A stretch of 23,681 bases of DNA from an uncultured Oscillospiraceae bacterium (GCA_910579545.1 CAJTVI010000030.1:1-23681); one strand, 5' to 3'. Counted from the first letter of the stretch, positions 15,345 to 23,064 are shown. Notes: generated by a model not told the origin, from the letters alone. Numbers and translations are program-made.

Positions 15345-16433
15345 TCAGGCCATCTGGCGCACTGCCTCGTGCAGCAGCGCAAGGCTCTCCTCGCCGGGGG
15401 CCACATAGGGCGAATCAATGAGGTAATCCTCGATGGTCTTGAGGTTCTGCTCGGTGGGCTCCACCCCCAGTTCCCCAAGGGTGAGCGGCATCTCCATGCC
15501 CCGCATAAACTCCTTGAGGGCGTCCCGCTCGGCGCCAAGGCGGTTATAGTGCAGCTGGGCAAACAGCCCTACCGCCACGATCTCGCCGTGCAGGGCTTTG
15601 GCGGCCTCCTTGGTAAAGTGGGTGCGCACCCCATCGTACATCGAGTGGGCGATGGCGCTCTGGCTGAAGCTCTTGGTGATATTGGCGATCACCCCGGTAA
15701 CGGCCACGTTGATGAAGGTGACGTCCTCCAGCGCCTTGGTAACCTTGTGCTGGCGGTTGTCCTCGATGGCCTGGGGACCGTACTGTTCCAGCACCTCGTA
15801 GGTGTACTGGGCCATGCGGAAGGCGCTGAACAGGTCAAACTTGTTGTCGTCCAGGGTCATGACCGGCTTGCCGTTCTGGATCTCGATCCGCTTGGCCATC
15901 GCGTCCAGGATGCCGGCGGCGTTGTAGCGGATGGGGCAGTCGGCGATCACCTGCATGTCCACCAGCACCGCGTCCAGCTCGTGCTCGTAGCGCCAGCAGT
16001 CCTTTTTGCCGCCCTCGGGGGTATACATGACGCTCATACAGGTAAAGGGGGCGCAGGTGGAGATGCTGGTGGGGATGTTGACCGTGCCCAGGTGGGCGTA
16101 CTCGGCCACCGCCTTGGCAAAGTCCATGATCTTGCCGCCGCCAACGCCCACCACCTCGTCGCAGCCGGCGGCGGTGCACTTTTGGGCGATCTGTTCGGCC
16201 GCCTCATACGAGCACTGGCCGTCGTAGATCTCCACCGTCCAGCTCAGGCCGGCCTTTTCAAAGCCGGGCAGCAGCCGGTCCTTGACCGCGTCAAAGGCGC
16301 GGCGGCCCGCCACGATAAAGGGCTTTTTGCCAAAGCGGGCAACCTCCTCGCCGCAAACCTCCAGGATGCCGGTACCCTGGCGGTAGCGGCCGGCGCCAAA
16401 CTTGATGGCGGTATCCAGAACGATCTTTTCCAT
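15345..16433 (-). CDS. Iron/zinc alcohol dehydrogenase family enzyme, GldA/HcxA-like
   Basis: The 362-residue protein fits the glycerol dehydrogenase branch of the group III dehydrogenases, which includes GldA and the hydroxycarboxylate dehydrogenase HcxA (YbdH). GVGGGKIMDFAKAVA at 96-110 binds the nucleotide phosphate. IPTSISTCAPFTCMSVMYTPEG at 120-141 (quoted as one conserved block, typical of GldA) follows. Metal ligands are D177 (GILDAMAKRIE), H263 (AIAHSMYDG) and H282 (LHGEIVAVG). The open frame runs up to 16511, but the ATG at 16433 begins the homologous region and follows GAGGA about 10 bases upstream. It starts only 14 bases after the permease stop, so the two are co-translated. Beside garD and a second dehydratase it may reduce a keto- or semialdehyde-acid intermediate; that substrate is inferred. 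Confidence 0.85.
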   Translation of the reverse strand: MEKIVLDTAIKFGAGRYRQGTGILEVCGEEVARFGKKPFIVAGRRAFDAVKDRLLPGFEKAGLSWTVEIYDGQCSYEAAEQIAQKCTAAGCDEVVGVGGGKIMDFAKAVAEYAHLGTVNIPTSISTCAPFTCMSVMYTPEGGKKDCWRYEHELDAVLVDMQVIADCPIRYNAAGILDAMAKRIEIQNGKPVMTLDDNKFDLFSAFRMAQYTYEVLEQYGPQAIEDNRQHKVTKALEDVTFINVAVTGVIANITKSFSQSAIAHSMYDGVRTHFTKEAAKALHGEIVAVGLFAQLHYNRLGAERDALKEFMRGMEMPLTLGELGVEPTEQNLKTIEDYLIDSPYVAPGEESLALLHEAVRQMA

Positions 16434-16447
16434 AATGCAAATATTCC

Positions 16448-17356
16448 TCACAAAAACAGGGTCAGAACCGGGATGGTCACCAGGCTCGTGACAGTGGAGA
16501 TAAACACACACTTGGAGGCAAACGCCGCGTTTGCGTTGTATTTATCCGCTAAGATGGCAGTGGTACTGCCGATGGGCATCCCGGTAATGATCACCGAGAT
16601 GCGGGTGGTGAGTTCGTCCACGCCCAAAAGGCGCAGCACGGCCAGCACGGCCAGGGGGAAGATGATCTGCCGCACCGCCACCAGGATAAAGGCTTTGGGC
16701 TCCATAAGGCCGCGGATGTCGATCTCGGCCAGGATCATGCCAATGACCACCATGCCTAAGGGGGCCGCCATGCTGCCAAAGGCGGAGAGCGCCTTGGTGC
16801 AGGGCGCGGGCAGCGCCGGGCGGAAGGCCATGCGCAGAAGCCCCAGCTCCACCGCGATGATGCCGGGGTTGAGCAGGACGCTTTTGACCCGCTGTTTGAG
16901 GGGAGCGTCGGTAAACAGGCTGATGCCGGCGCTCCACATCATGATGCGGTTGGGGATGATGAACAGGCTGCCCAAAAACAGCCCCGCCTGGCCGTAGGCG
17001 CTCTCGACAATGGGCAGGCCCACAAAGCCCGCGTTGTTTACGAGGGTGCCGTACTCCATGATGCACCGCTCGCTCTGCGCAAAGGGGCGGTAGACGATCT
17101 TGCCAAACACCAGCGCCGCCAGGGCGGTAAGCATGGCAATGGTAAAGCTGAGCGCCCCCTGGCGCAGGGTGTCCCAGGTAAACTCGATGTCAAAGGACTG
17201 GAACACCATGCAGGGCAGCGAGACGTACAAAAGGAAGTTGGTAAAGCTCTGGCGCGCCGGGCCCTTGACCAGCTCGGTTTTGCGGCAGACGATGCCCACC
17301 AGCAGGTAGATAAAGAGCACCGCCTGGATCTGCGCCATCTGGAAAAATTGCTCCAA
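16448..17356 (-). CDS. AEC family permease (auxin efflux carrier/malate permease type)
   Basis: This 302-residue membrane protein has about ten hydrophobic segments and the AEC half-domain layout, including NNAGFVGLPIVESAYGQAGLFLG in the fourth-fifth helix region (about 107-129; conserved core NNAGFVGLP) and VIITGMPIGSTTAIL near the end (conserved core GMPIGS). Bacterial AEC members export or exchange malate, malonate and other organic acids. The start codon is TTG at 17356-17354, preceded by GGGAG and AAGGGG; the next in-frame ATG is at 17338, which would trim six residues. It lies between garD and the GldA-like gene. Having both this and a Tct system suggests one imports the diacid and the other exchanges an end product such as a monocarboxylate. 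Confidence 0.85.
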   Translation of the reverse strand: MEQFFQMAQIQAVLFIYLLVGIVCRKTELVKGPARQSFTNFLLYVSLPCMVFQSFDIEFTWDTLRQGALSFTIAMLTALAALVFGKIVYRPFAQSERCIMEYGTLVNNAGFVGLPIVESAYGQAGLFLGSLFIIPNRIMMWSAGISLFTDAPLKQRVKSVLLNPGIIAVELGLLRMAFRPALPAPCTKALSAFGSMAAPLGMVVIGMILAEIDIRGLMEPKAFILVAVRQIIFPLAVLAVLRLLGVDELTTRISVIITGMPIGSTTAILADKYNANAAFASKCVFISTVTSLVTIPVLTLFL

Positions 17357-17376
17357 GCTGCTCCCACCCCTTTCTC

Positions 17377-17421
17377 AAAAAAATTTGGACAGCGCCGCGG
17401 GCAGCCCCGCCCGCGGCGCTG
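17377..17421 (-). terminator. Strong hairpin with T7 between garD and the permease gene
   Basis: A perfect 12 bp stem (CAGCGCCGCGGG paired with CCCGCGGCGCTG, loop of 8) is followed on the minus strand by TCCAAA and then seven T residues (17383-17377). The offset of about six bases before the T tract is longer than ideal, so partial termination is likely. That would lower expression of the three genes downstream relative to garD. Confidence 0.6.
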
Positions 17422-17496
17422 TGCCGGCGCAGTGCGGGAGGGTGCGCCCAAAGGGGCGCCCCTGCCCCCCGCCGCGCCGCGCAAAGGCCGGTCCGG

Positions 17497-19017
17497 TCAG
17501 GTAATGGGCGCGGGGTTGAAAATGCACATGTCGTTGTGGAAGCCGTACTGGTCGCTGTAGGGCTGCTTTGTGCCGCTGGCAACGTCCAGGATGAGGTTGA
17601 AGATCTCGGCGCCCACCTCGGCGATCGTGGCCTCGCCGGTGGCTACCGGGCCGGCCGAGATGTCGATGAGGTCAAACCAGTGCTCCTTCATCTCGTTGCG
17701 GCTGCACACCTTGATGACCGGCGAGACGTCCAGCCCGTAGGGGGTGCCGCGGCCGGTCATGAACACCTGCAGGCCAATGCCGCTGGCCACCTGGCTGGGG
17801 CCGCACACGATATCGCTGGCCGGGGTGGCCGCGTAGATCAGGCCGTGCTTTGTGGGCTTTTCGGCCGGGGAGAGCACCTCCACAATGGGGCTGGTGCCGC
17901 TTTTGGCAATGCTGCCCATCGCCTTTTCCACAATGTTGGCAAGCCCGCCCTTTTTGTTGCCCGGGGTGGGGTTGGCGTCCCGGTCCACCCCGCCGGCGTC
18001 GAGGTAATCATCATACCATTTCATCTCGGCGGCCAGCTTGTCGCGCACCTCGGCGCTCACGCAGCGGGCGGCCAGCATGTGCACCCCGTCCCGCACCTCG
18101 GTGACCTCGCTGAACATCACGGTGGCCCCGCCCTTGACCAGCATATCCGCCGCATAGCCGGCGCTGGGGTTGGCGGTGAGGCCCGAGAAGGCGTCCGAGC
18201 CGCCGCACTGCATGCCGATGAGCAGCTCGCTTAAGGGCAGCTCCTCACGGCGGCGCAGGTTGAGCTTTTCAAGCTTTGCCTTTGCCATGTCCAGGATGGC
18301 CTGCATCATGGCGTCGTGGCCCTTCCAGTCCTGGAGGGTCAGGCAGTTTTCGGGGGTGATGTCCTCGGGGGGGAGCACCCGGTCGTAGGTGAGCTTTTCG
18401 CAGCCCAGGCCCACCACCATGATCTCGCCGCCAAAGTTGGGGTGGCGGATCACATTGGTGATGGCCCGGATGGGGATGGGGGCCATGGGGGCGTTGATGG
18501 CCACCCCGCAGCCGTAGGGATGGGTGATGGCAACCACCCCGTCCACATTGGGGTACTGGGGCAGCAGTTCCTTTTTGATCCGCTCCACCGCCACCTTGAC
18601 CACGCCGGCCGCGCACTGCACGGTAGTCACGATGCCCAGCAGGTTGCGGGTACCGGCGGGGCCGGTCTTGTTGCGGTAGCCCATCCAGGTGGTGCGGGGC
18701 GGGTCGGGCAGGTCGGCCATCGGCTTTACGTTGGTGCCCCAGGGCATATCGTCCAGCGCGGGGCTTTGGGGCAGGTGCAGCATATGCTCGTTGATCCAGC
18801 TGCCGGCGGGGATGGCCTGCTTGGCGTAGCCTAGCACCACCCCATAGCGGATGATCTCGCCGTTTTGGGCAATGTCGCAAAGGGCCACCTTGTGGGCCTG
18901 GGGGATCGGCTCGCGGGTGACAAGGCCGGGGCGCACCTCCACGCCGGCGGCGATGTCCTGCACCGCGATGGCCACATTGTCCCTCTCGGTGACCTGGATG
19001 ATCAAAGGCGCACTCAT
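17497..19017 (-). CDS. garD: Galactarate dehydratase
   Basis: The 506-residue protein follows E. coli GarD (523 residues, as I recall it) along its whole length. An N-terminal SAF domain (about 1-95) contains HKVALCDIAQNGEIIRYG at 42-59. The catalytic UxaA/GarD part includes GTRNLLGI (122-129), HPYGCGVAINAP (166-177), VVGLGCEKL (201-209), MQCGGSDAFSGLTANPSAG (269-287), ANPTPGNKKGGLANIVEKA, and KHGLIYAATPASDIVCG. The enzyme removes water from galactarate to give 5-dehydro-4-deoxy-D-glucarate and needs Fe2+. The relatives altronate dehydratase and sulfolactate sulfo-lyase differ in these blocks, so GarD is the best call. AAAGGAGC lies eight bases before ATG. It is 185 bases downstream of tctA and precedes a hairpin. 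Confidence 0.92.
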   Translation of the reverse strand: MSAPLIIQVTERDNVAIAVQDIAAGVEVRPGLVTREPIPQAHKVALCDIAQNGEIIRYGVVLGYAKQAIPAGSWINEHMLHLPQSPALDDMPWGTNVKPMADLPDPPRTTWMGYRNKTGPAGTRNLLGIVTTVQCAAGVVKVAVERIKKELLPQYPNVDGVVAITHPYGCGVAINAPMAPIPIRAITNVIRHPNFGGEIMVVGLGCEKLTYDRVLPPEDITPENCLTLQDWKGHDAMMQAILDMAKAKLEKLNLRRREELPLSELLIGMQCGGSDAFSGLTANPSAGYAADMLVKGGATVMFSEVTEVRDGVHMLAARCVSAEVRDKLAAEMKWYDDYLDAGGVDRDANPTPGNKKGGLANIVEKAMGSIAKSGTSPIVEVLSPAEKPTKHGLIYAATPASDIVCGPSQVASGIGLQVFMTGRGTPYGLDVSPVIKVCSRNEMKEHWFDLIDISAGPVATGEATIAEVGAEIFNLILDVASGTKQPYSDQYGFHNDMCIFNPAPIT

Positions 19018-19133
19018 ACAAAACGCTCCTTTCGCGGCGGCCCGGGCTTTGCCGGGAGGATCTGCCTTTTGATCCTGCCGCCGCTTTACGTGGGATTCTC
19101 AGGGCTTTTTAAAAAGCCGGAAAGCAAGGGAAC

Positions 19134-19174
19134 GGCCGGCCCGCCGCGGCCCAAAACCGCCATGCGGGCCGGCC
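19134..19174 (-). repeat. Hairpin in the tctA-garD interval
   Basis: GGCCGGCCCGC (19134-19144) pairs perfectly with GCGGGCCGGCC (19164-19174), leaving a 19-base loop. A short palindrome GGCTTTTTAAAAAGCC lies at 19103-19118. On the minus strand there is no clean T run after the stem. I see no convincing promoter in 19018-19202, so garD is probably transcribed from upstream with a structured intergenic RNA. Confidence 0.5.
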
Positions 19175-19202
19175 TGCCTGTTTTGGATCGCTGCAGCCGG
19201 GG

Positions 19203-20699
19203 TTACGCTTTTTGGGCCGCCTTCTTCTTTTTGTCCTTGCTGTTGTCCCAGATGGCATACGCGATCGAGGCGGCGATCATCAGCCAGATGACCCAGCCGA
19301 TGGGACGGGTAAAGAAGACGATCAGGCTGCCGTTTGCGGCCGAGATGGACTGGATGAAGTAGTTCTCCAGATCCTTGCCAAGGATAAAGCCGATGAGGAA
19401 GCAGGAGGCCGGGATCTTGATCTTGCCAAAGATGTAGCCCACGACCCCGAAGATGAGCAGGGCCCAGACGTCAAAGATGCGGCCGTTTTTGGTGGCGTAG
19501 GCGCCCACCACGCAGATCATGATGATGACCGGGTAGAGGCGCTGGCGCGGGATGTAGATGATCTTGCTGATCCACTTGATGGGGTAGAACATGCAGATGA
19601 ACATAAAGATGTTCGAGATCAGCAGGGCCACAAGGATGGTGTTCCAGGTGGTGGGGTTCTGGGTGATAAAGAGCGGGCCCACCTGGATGCCCTGGAGCAT
19701 AAAGGCCGAGATGAGCACGGCGGTGGTGGAGTCGCCCGGGATGCCCAGCGAGAGCAGCGGGATCAGCGCGCCGCCGGTGAGGCCGTTGTTGGAGCTCTCG
19801 GAGGCCACCAGGCCCTCGGCCGCGCCGGTGCCCAGCAGCTCCGGATGCTTGGAGAAGTTTTTGGCCTGGGCATAGGCCAGGATCGAGGCGGCCGAACCGC
19901 CCACACCGGGCAATACGCCCATAAAGGTGCCGATGAGGGAGGAGCGGATGATGTTGACCCCCTGGCCCTTAAAGTCGCTGAAGGAGAACTTTTCGGTGGT
20001 GGAGGAGTCGGTGTCCTGCCGTTCCACCTTAAAGCGCATGCCTTCCTCGGCCTCCTCAAAGATCTGCGCGATGGCAAACAGGCCGATCAGCACCGGCAGC
20101 AGCTGGAAGCCGTCCTGCATCTTGCTCTTGAGGAAGGAGGGCACCATGCGGTAGGCGTTGTTGACGCTGAACATGCCGATCAGGCTGACCAGCACCCCAA
20201 AGAAGCCGGCAAAGATGCCGCGCAGCATCTGCCCCTTGGAGAGGGCCGCGATGACCGTGAGCGCAAAGAGGATGATAAGGAATTTTTCCACGCTGGAGAA
20301 CTTGAGGGCTGCGGCCGAGAGCAGCGGGGTAAACAGGGCCAGGGCGGCCAGCGAGATGATGCCGCCGCACAGGCTCGAGACAATGCCGATCTTGAGCGCG
20401 CGCTCGCCCGCGCCGCGCTTGGCCATGGGATACCCATCGAAGGTGGTGGTGATGGAGGACGGGGTGCCCGGGATGTTGATGAGGATGGCGGGGATCAAGC
20501 CGCCCGAGATGCCGCCCACATAGAGGCCCAGCAGCAGGTAGAGGGCGGTTTCAAGGTCGTAGGCGTAGGTCAGGGGCAGGAAAACGGCCACCGCCATGGT
20601 GGCGGTCATGCCCGGGATGGCGCCGAACACAAGGCCCGCGATAACGCCCAGCAGCGCCACCACGATCTGGGGAAAGCCGATCACAAACGGTAATGTCAT
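19203..20699 (-). CDS. tctA: Tripartite tricarboxylate transporter, large permease subunit TctA
   Basis: The 498-residue membrane protein is the 12-helix-type large subunit of a TTT transporter, which imports carboxylates using the ion gradient and a separate binding protein. Early conserved blocks are GAIPGMTATMAVAVFLPLTY near residues 27-46 (core GAIPGM) and LYVGGISGGLIPAILINIPGTP with FDGYPMAKRG at about 59-95. GVLPGVGGSAASILAYAQAK and GLTGGALIPLLSLGIPGD form the second internal copy of this motif. The C-terminus ends in a Lys-rich tail. It starts 19 bases after tctB. Its ribosome site is weak (GAAAGG), so translation probably depends on tctB coupling. Neighbouring garD suggests a C4-C6 hydroxy-diacid such as galactarate as cargo, which is inference. 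Confidence 0.93.
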   Translation of the reverse strand: MTLPFVIGFPQIVVALLGVIAGLVFGAIPGMTATMAVAVFLPLTYAYDLETALYLLLGLYVGGISGGLIPAILINIPGTPSSITTTFDGYPMAKRGAGERALKIGIVSSLCGGIISLAALALFTPLLSAAALKFSSVEKFLIILFALTVIAALSKGQMLRGIFAGFFGVLVSLIGMFSVNNAYRMVPSFLKSKMQDGFQLLPVLIGLFAIAQIFEEAEEGMRFKVERQDTDSSTTEKFSFSDFKGQGVNIIRSSLIGTFMGVLPGVGGSAASILAYAQAKNFSKHPELLGTGAAEGLVASESSNNGLTGGALIPLLSLGIPGDSTTAVLISAFMLQGIQVGPLFITQNPTTWNTILVALLISNIFMFICMFYPIKWISKIIYIPRQRLYPVIIMICVVGAYATKNGRIFDVWALLIFGVVGYIFGKIKIPASCFLIGFILGKDLENYFIQSISAANGSLIVFFTRPIGWVIWLMIAASIAYAIWDNSKDKKKKAAQKA

Positions 20700-20718
20700 T
20701 CTGGTTCACCGGCCTTTC

Positions 20719-21156
20719 TTAATAGATGGTAAAGCCGAAGTTGGCAAAGGTGATGGAGCACATGCCGCTCGGCAGGGTGATGTTGAAGACCACCCCGAAC
20801 AGCACGCTGATGAGCAGCACCGCGATGACCGTGATCACCGCGCTCATGATCATCTGCTTTTTGCCAAAACCGGTGTAAAGGACGTTGAACAGGAACACAA
20901 AGATCAGGCTGGTAACGGTAAAGCCGATGATGTCCAGGCAGAAGATGTAGGCCGCAAAGAGCACCAGGGTACCAAACAGCTTGAGCTTATCGTAGTTTTC
21001 TTTAAAAAACCTTCCGGGCTTTGCAAAAAAGGGCTTGCCGGCCTGCACCCGGGCACGCCCCTCGGTAACGATAACCGCAACCAGCAGGATCGCCAGGATC
21101 CCCATTACAATGATCGGCATGATCCAGTGTTCGGTCGAGTAGACTACATTGATCAT
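20719..21156 (-). CDS. tctB: Tripartite tricarboxylate transporter, small permease subunit TctB
   Basis: The 145-residue protein has four hydrophobic segments (about 10-28, 58-76, 79-97 and 106-130), the size and layout of TctB (DUF1468), the poorly conserved small subunit that partners TctA. Assignment rests on topology plus position between tctC and tctA. AAGGAG lies 8 bases before ATG. The gene follows a 444-base structured spacer after tctC. Confidence 0.88.
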   Translation of the reverse strand: MINVVYSTEHWIMPIIVMGILAILLVAVIVTEGRARVQAGKPFFAKPGRFFKENYDKLKLFGTLVLFAAYIFCLDIIGFTVTSLIFVFLFNVLYTGFGKKQMIMSAVITVIAVLLISVLFGVVFNITLPSGMCSITFANFGFTIY

Positions 21157-21189
21157 GGATGATTTCTCCTTTTTTGTGGGGCGGAAAGC

Positions 21190-21239
21190 CGCCGCCCCGC
21201 GCTCTGCGGCCGGGGCGGCGCGGCCGCTGGCCGCGCCGC
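21190..21239 (-). promoter_or_regulatory. Two mutually exclusive hairpins before tctB
   Basis: Stem A pairs CGCCGCCCCG (21190-21199) with CGGGGCGGCG (21211-21220). Stem B pairs GCGGCGCGGCC (21215-21225) with GGCCGCGCCGC (21229-21239). Both are perfect and share 21215-21220, so only one can form fully. Stem B is transcribed first and would win unless it is blocked. The pair ends about 34 bases before the tctB start. Confidence 0.4.
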
Positions 21240-21548
21240 TTTGGCCGCCTTACGGCAAAGCCGGTGCCAAAGGGCGCTTTGGAAGCGTTTGCCCAAAGGG
21301 ACCCCAAAAGAACAGGTGTTTTTTGGCCCCGCCAGCCGCGCGCCCATATAAAAATGGTCTTTAACGGGCTTTAGCGGCGGGGGTTTTTATGTGCCTTGCG
21401 GCACACGCCGCGCTTTTTGGGGGGACCCGCATCCCCCGCAAAAGGCGGTCATGGACTGGTTATGGATTTAACGAGCCAGGCTTGTGGGAAAGCAGGTGCG
21501 CCTGATACATGGGGCGGCACCTGCTTTTGGATGAGAACCCTCCCGGAA

Positions 21549-21575
21549 GGCCGCCGGGGCGTTGCCCCGGCGGCC
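21549..21575 (-). terminator. Strong hairpin directly after tctC (partial terminator or 3' stabiliser)
   Basis: A perfect 12 bp GC stem with a 3-base loop starts 25 bases after the tctC stop. On the minus strand it is followed by TTCCGGGAGGG rather than a T run, so full termination is unlikely. Such hairpins often protect the binding-protein part of a transporter mRNA. Confidence 0.5.
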
Positions 21576-21600
21576 CGAGAGGAAATGCAGAGGGGGGAAA

Positions 21601-22710
21601 TCAGGTGAGGGAGTCGAGGCTGGGGCTGCGGTCGATCAGTTCCTGGGACTGCTCGCGCTTGTTGTAGATGAACTCCTTGGAGGCCTCGACGGTCACTTCG
21701 TCGGCAGACAGGGCGGTGTAGAAGAGCTTGGCCATATCAGCCTGGAAGTCGGGGTTCTCGGTGACCTTCTGCATGGCGGCCTCGTACTCGGCCAGCACGG
21801 CAGCGTCCATATCCTTGGGGAAGTACATGCAGAAGTCCTTGGCAAAGACGAACGGCTCGCCGTTGAAGGTAACGCCCTCGGTGGCCATCGAGTCGATCTC
21901 AACGCCGTTGACCTCGCCGCAGGAACCGAACATGGTCATCTTGAGCTGATCCTGCACGCCCTCCTCGGTGTACTGGGCAAAGGCGGAGGTGTCGCCGTAG
22001 ATCACGTCGGCGTTGCGGTCCCACAGGCGCTGCAGCTTCTCGGCGGTGGTGCCGCCAACGATCGCCTTGATGCGGCCGGCAACCTCGTCGCCGTAGGTCT
22101 CCTGCACCCACAGGTAGTAAGCGGCAAAGCACAGATGGCTGGTAGCGCCGGACTCGATGTTGAAGGAGACGGTCTTATCCGGGTTGTCGATCAGATACTG
22201 GGTGACCTCTTTGAGGCTGGCGTAGGGGGCCTCGGCGGCAGCGCCGAAGCAGGCGCCGGGGTTCTGGCCGATACGGGGGCCAACGGTCATGTTCTCGAGG
22301 GCATACTGCTCGTCCACAGAGCCGAACAGCACGCTCAGGAAGGTCATGTCGTGGAACATCATCACGGTCTTGCCGTCGCCCTTGGCGTTGGCGATCTCGT
22401 CCAGCGCGGCGGCGTTGCCGATGGCGTCCACCTTGCCGTTAAAGCCCATCTCGGCCGAGAGGTAACGGGTGACCAGGTCGGCGATCATGTAGGAGTCGCC
22501 CGAGGTGGAGGTAGAGCCGATCACCACACGGACGTTCTGGCCCTTGAGGCTGCTTTCGCCAGCGCCGGCAGGGGCAGCGGCCGGGGCGTCGCCGCCGGTA
22601 GAGGCGGCCGGGGTGCTGGCCGCGGGAGCGCCGCCGCCAACGGTGCATCCAGCAAGCGAGAGCAGCATTACGCAGGCCAGGATGCCAGCAAACAGTTTTT
22701 TGATGTTCAT
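21601..22710 (-). CDS. tctC: Tripartite tricarboxylate transporter substrate-binding lipoprotein TctC
   Basis: The 369-residue protein begins with a classical lipoprotein signal (MNIKK, a hydrophobic core, lipobox LSLAGC with C22), then a low-complexity Ala/Pro/Ser/Gly linker to about residue 52, then a TctC/Bug-type binding domain. VRVVIGSTSTSGDSYMIADLV at about 60-80 (core GSTSTSGDSYMI) corresponds to the first ligand loop, which in the family coordinates a carboxylate. ESGATSHLCFAAYYL in the middle (about 190-204) matches the second loop. It captures the substrate outside the membrane and delivers it to TctAB. Being first in the operon, with mostly AAG lysine codons and AAGGAG before ATG, fits high expression. 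Its sequence is divergent from proteobacterial TctC, so the ligand cannot be read off. Confidence 0.87.
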   Translation of the reverse strand: MNIKKLFAGILACVMLLSLAGCTVGGGAPAASTPAASTGGDAPAAAPAGAGESSLKGQNVRVVIGSTSTSGDSYMIADLVTRYLSAEMGFNGKVDAIGNAAALDEIANAKGDGKTVMMFHDMTFLSVLFGSVDEQYALENMTVGPRIGQNPGACFGAAAEAPYASLKEVTQYLIDNPDKTVSFNIESGATSHLCFAAYYLWVQETYGDEVAGRIKAIVGGTTAEKLQRLWDRNADVIYGDTSAFAQYTEEGVQDQLKMTMFGSCGEVNGVEIDSMATEGVTFNGEPFVFAKDFCMYFPKDMDAAVLAEYEAAMQKVTENPDFQADMAKLFYTALSADEVTVEASKEFIYNKREQSQELIDRSPSLDSLT

Positions 22711-22868
22711 GTGTTCTTCTCCTTTATCAGTTTTTTTTGCAATGGGTCTGTGCCTTTTGCTCTGTTTGCAGAATAACAGAATTTTTGCCCAAACTCTATT
22801 GACAAAAAGGCAAAAAAGATTACGATGTTTCTTAGCTTTTCATAAAAAAGCAGAATATGAACTTTTTT

Positions 22869-22913
22869 ATTTCAAATTTGAAATTTGAATTTCATTTCAG
22901 AGCGCAAATGAAA
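22869..22913. promoter_or_regulatory. Cluster of three overlapping TGAAA/TTTCA palindromes upstream of tctC
   Basis: ATTTCAAATTTGAAAT (22869-22884) is a perfect 16 bp palindrome. TGAAATTTGAATTTCA (22879-22894) has the same TGAAA-N6-TTTCA form as 7880-7895. TTTCATTT (22890-22897) and AAATGAAA (22906-22913) form an 8-8-8 inverted repeat. The cluster lies about 160-200 bases upstream of the tctC start. It is a candidate binding region for the PrpR-like regulator or another dimeric factor. Confidence 0.55.
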
Positions 22914-23064
22914 CGCGCGCCGGCGGCAGAGGGCCGGAGGGCATTTTTGCCAAAAGGCAGTCTGCTTTCTTGTGCGGATTGCCAGTTTACAGCCGGCCGG
23001 GTTTTGATTTAAGGTGAATAAGAGCAAAGAGGGGCCCAAAACAAGGGCGGAAAAGCCCGCCTAA

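Larger units (their letters stand above)
21157..21600 (-). other. 444-base non-coding spacer between tctC and tctB
   Basis: No credible gene is seen here. The spacer holds three groups of inverted repeats. GGCCGCCGGGGC (21549-21560) pairs with GCCCCGGCGGCC (21564-21575) around GTT, just after the tctC stop. AGCAGGTGC (21491-21499) pairs with GCACCTGCT (21517-21525). A pair of overlapping stems lies at 21190-21239 in front of tctB. A small GTGCC/GGCAC hairpin with a GCAA tetraloop on the minus strand lies at 21391-21404. No good minus-strand -35/-10 pair was found, so tctBA is probably reached by read-through from tctC. Confidence 0.6.

Noticed and set aside
15369..16997. Plus-strand open frame (542 codons) opposite the GldA-like and permease genes
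   Set aside because: It is an antisense shadow; the minus-strand genes have intact metal and nucleotide motifs and membrane helices.
21396..21608. 70-codon plus-strand frame in the tctC-tctB spacer
   Set aside because: It has no good ribosome site, overlaps hairpins, has no recognisable sequence, and runs into the 3' end of tctC on the opposite strand.
22738..22757. Possible sigma-54 promoter for tctC (GGCAC ... TTGC on the minus strand)
   Set aside because: The GG and GC elements are two bases too far apart; sigma-54 spacing is strict. The nearby regulator also lacks GAFTGA.
22906..22920. CcpA cre site (TGAAACGCG start)
   Set aside because: The second half of the cre consensus is absent.
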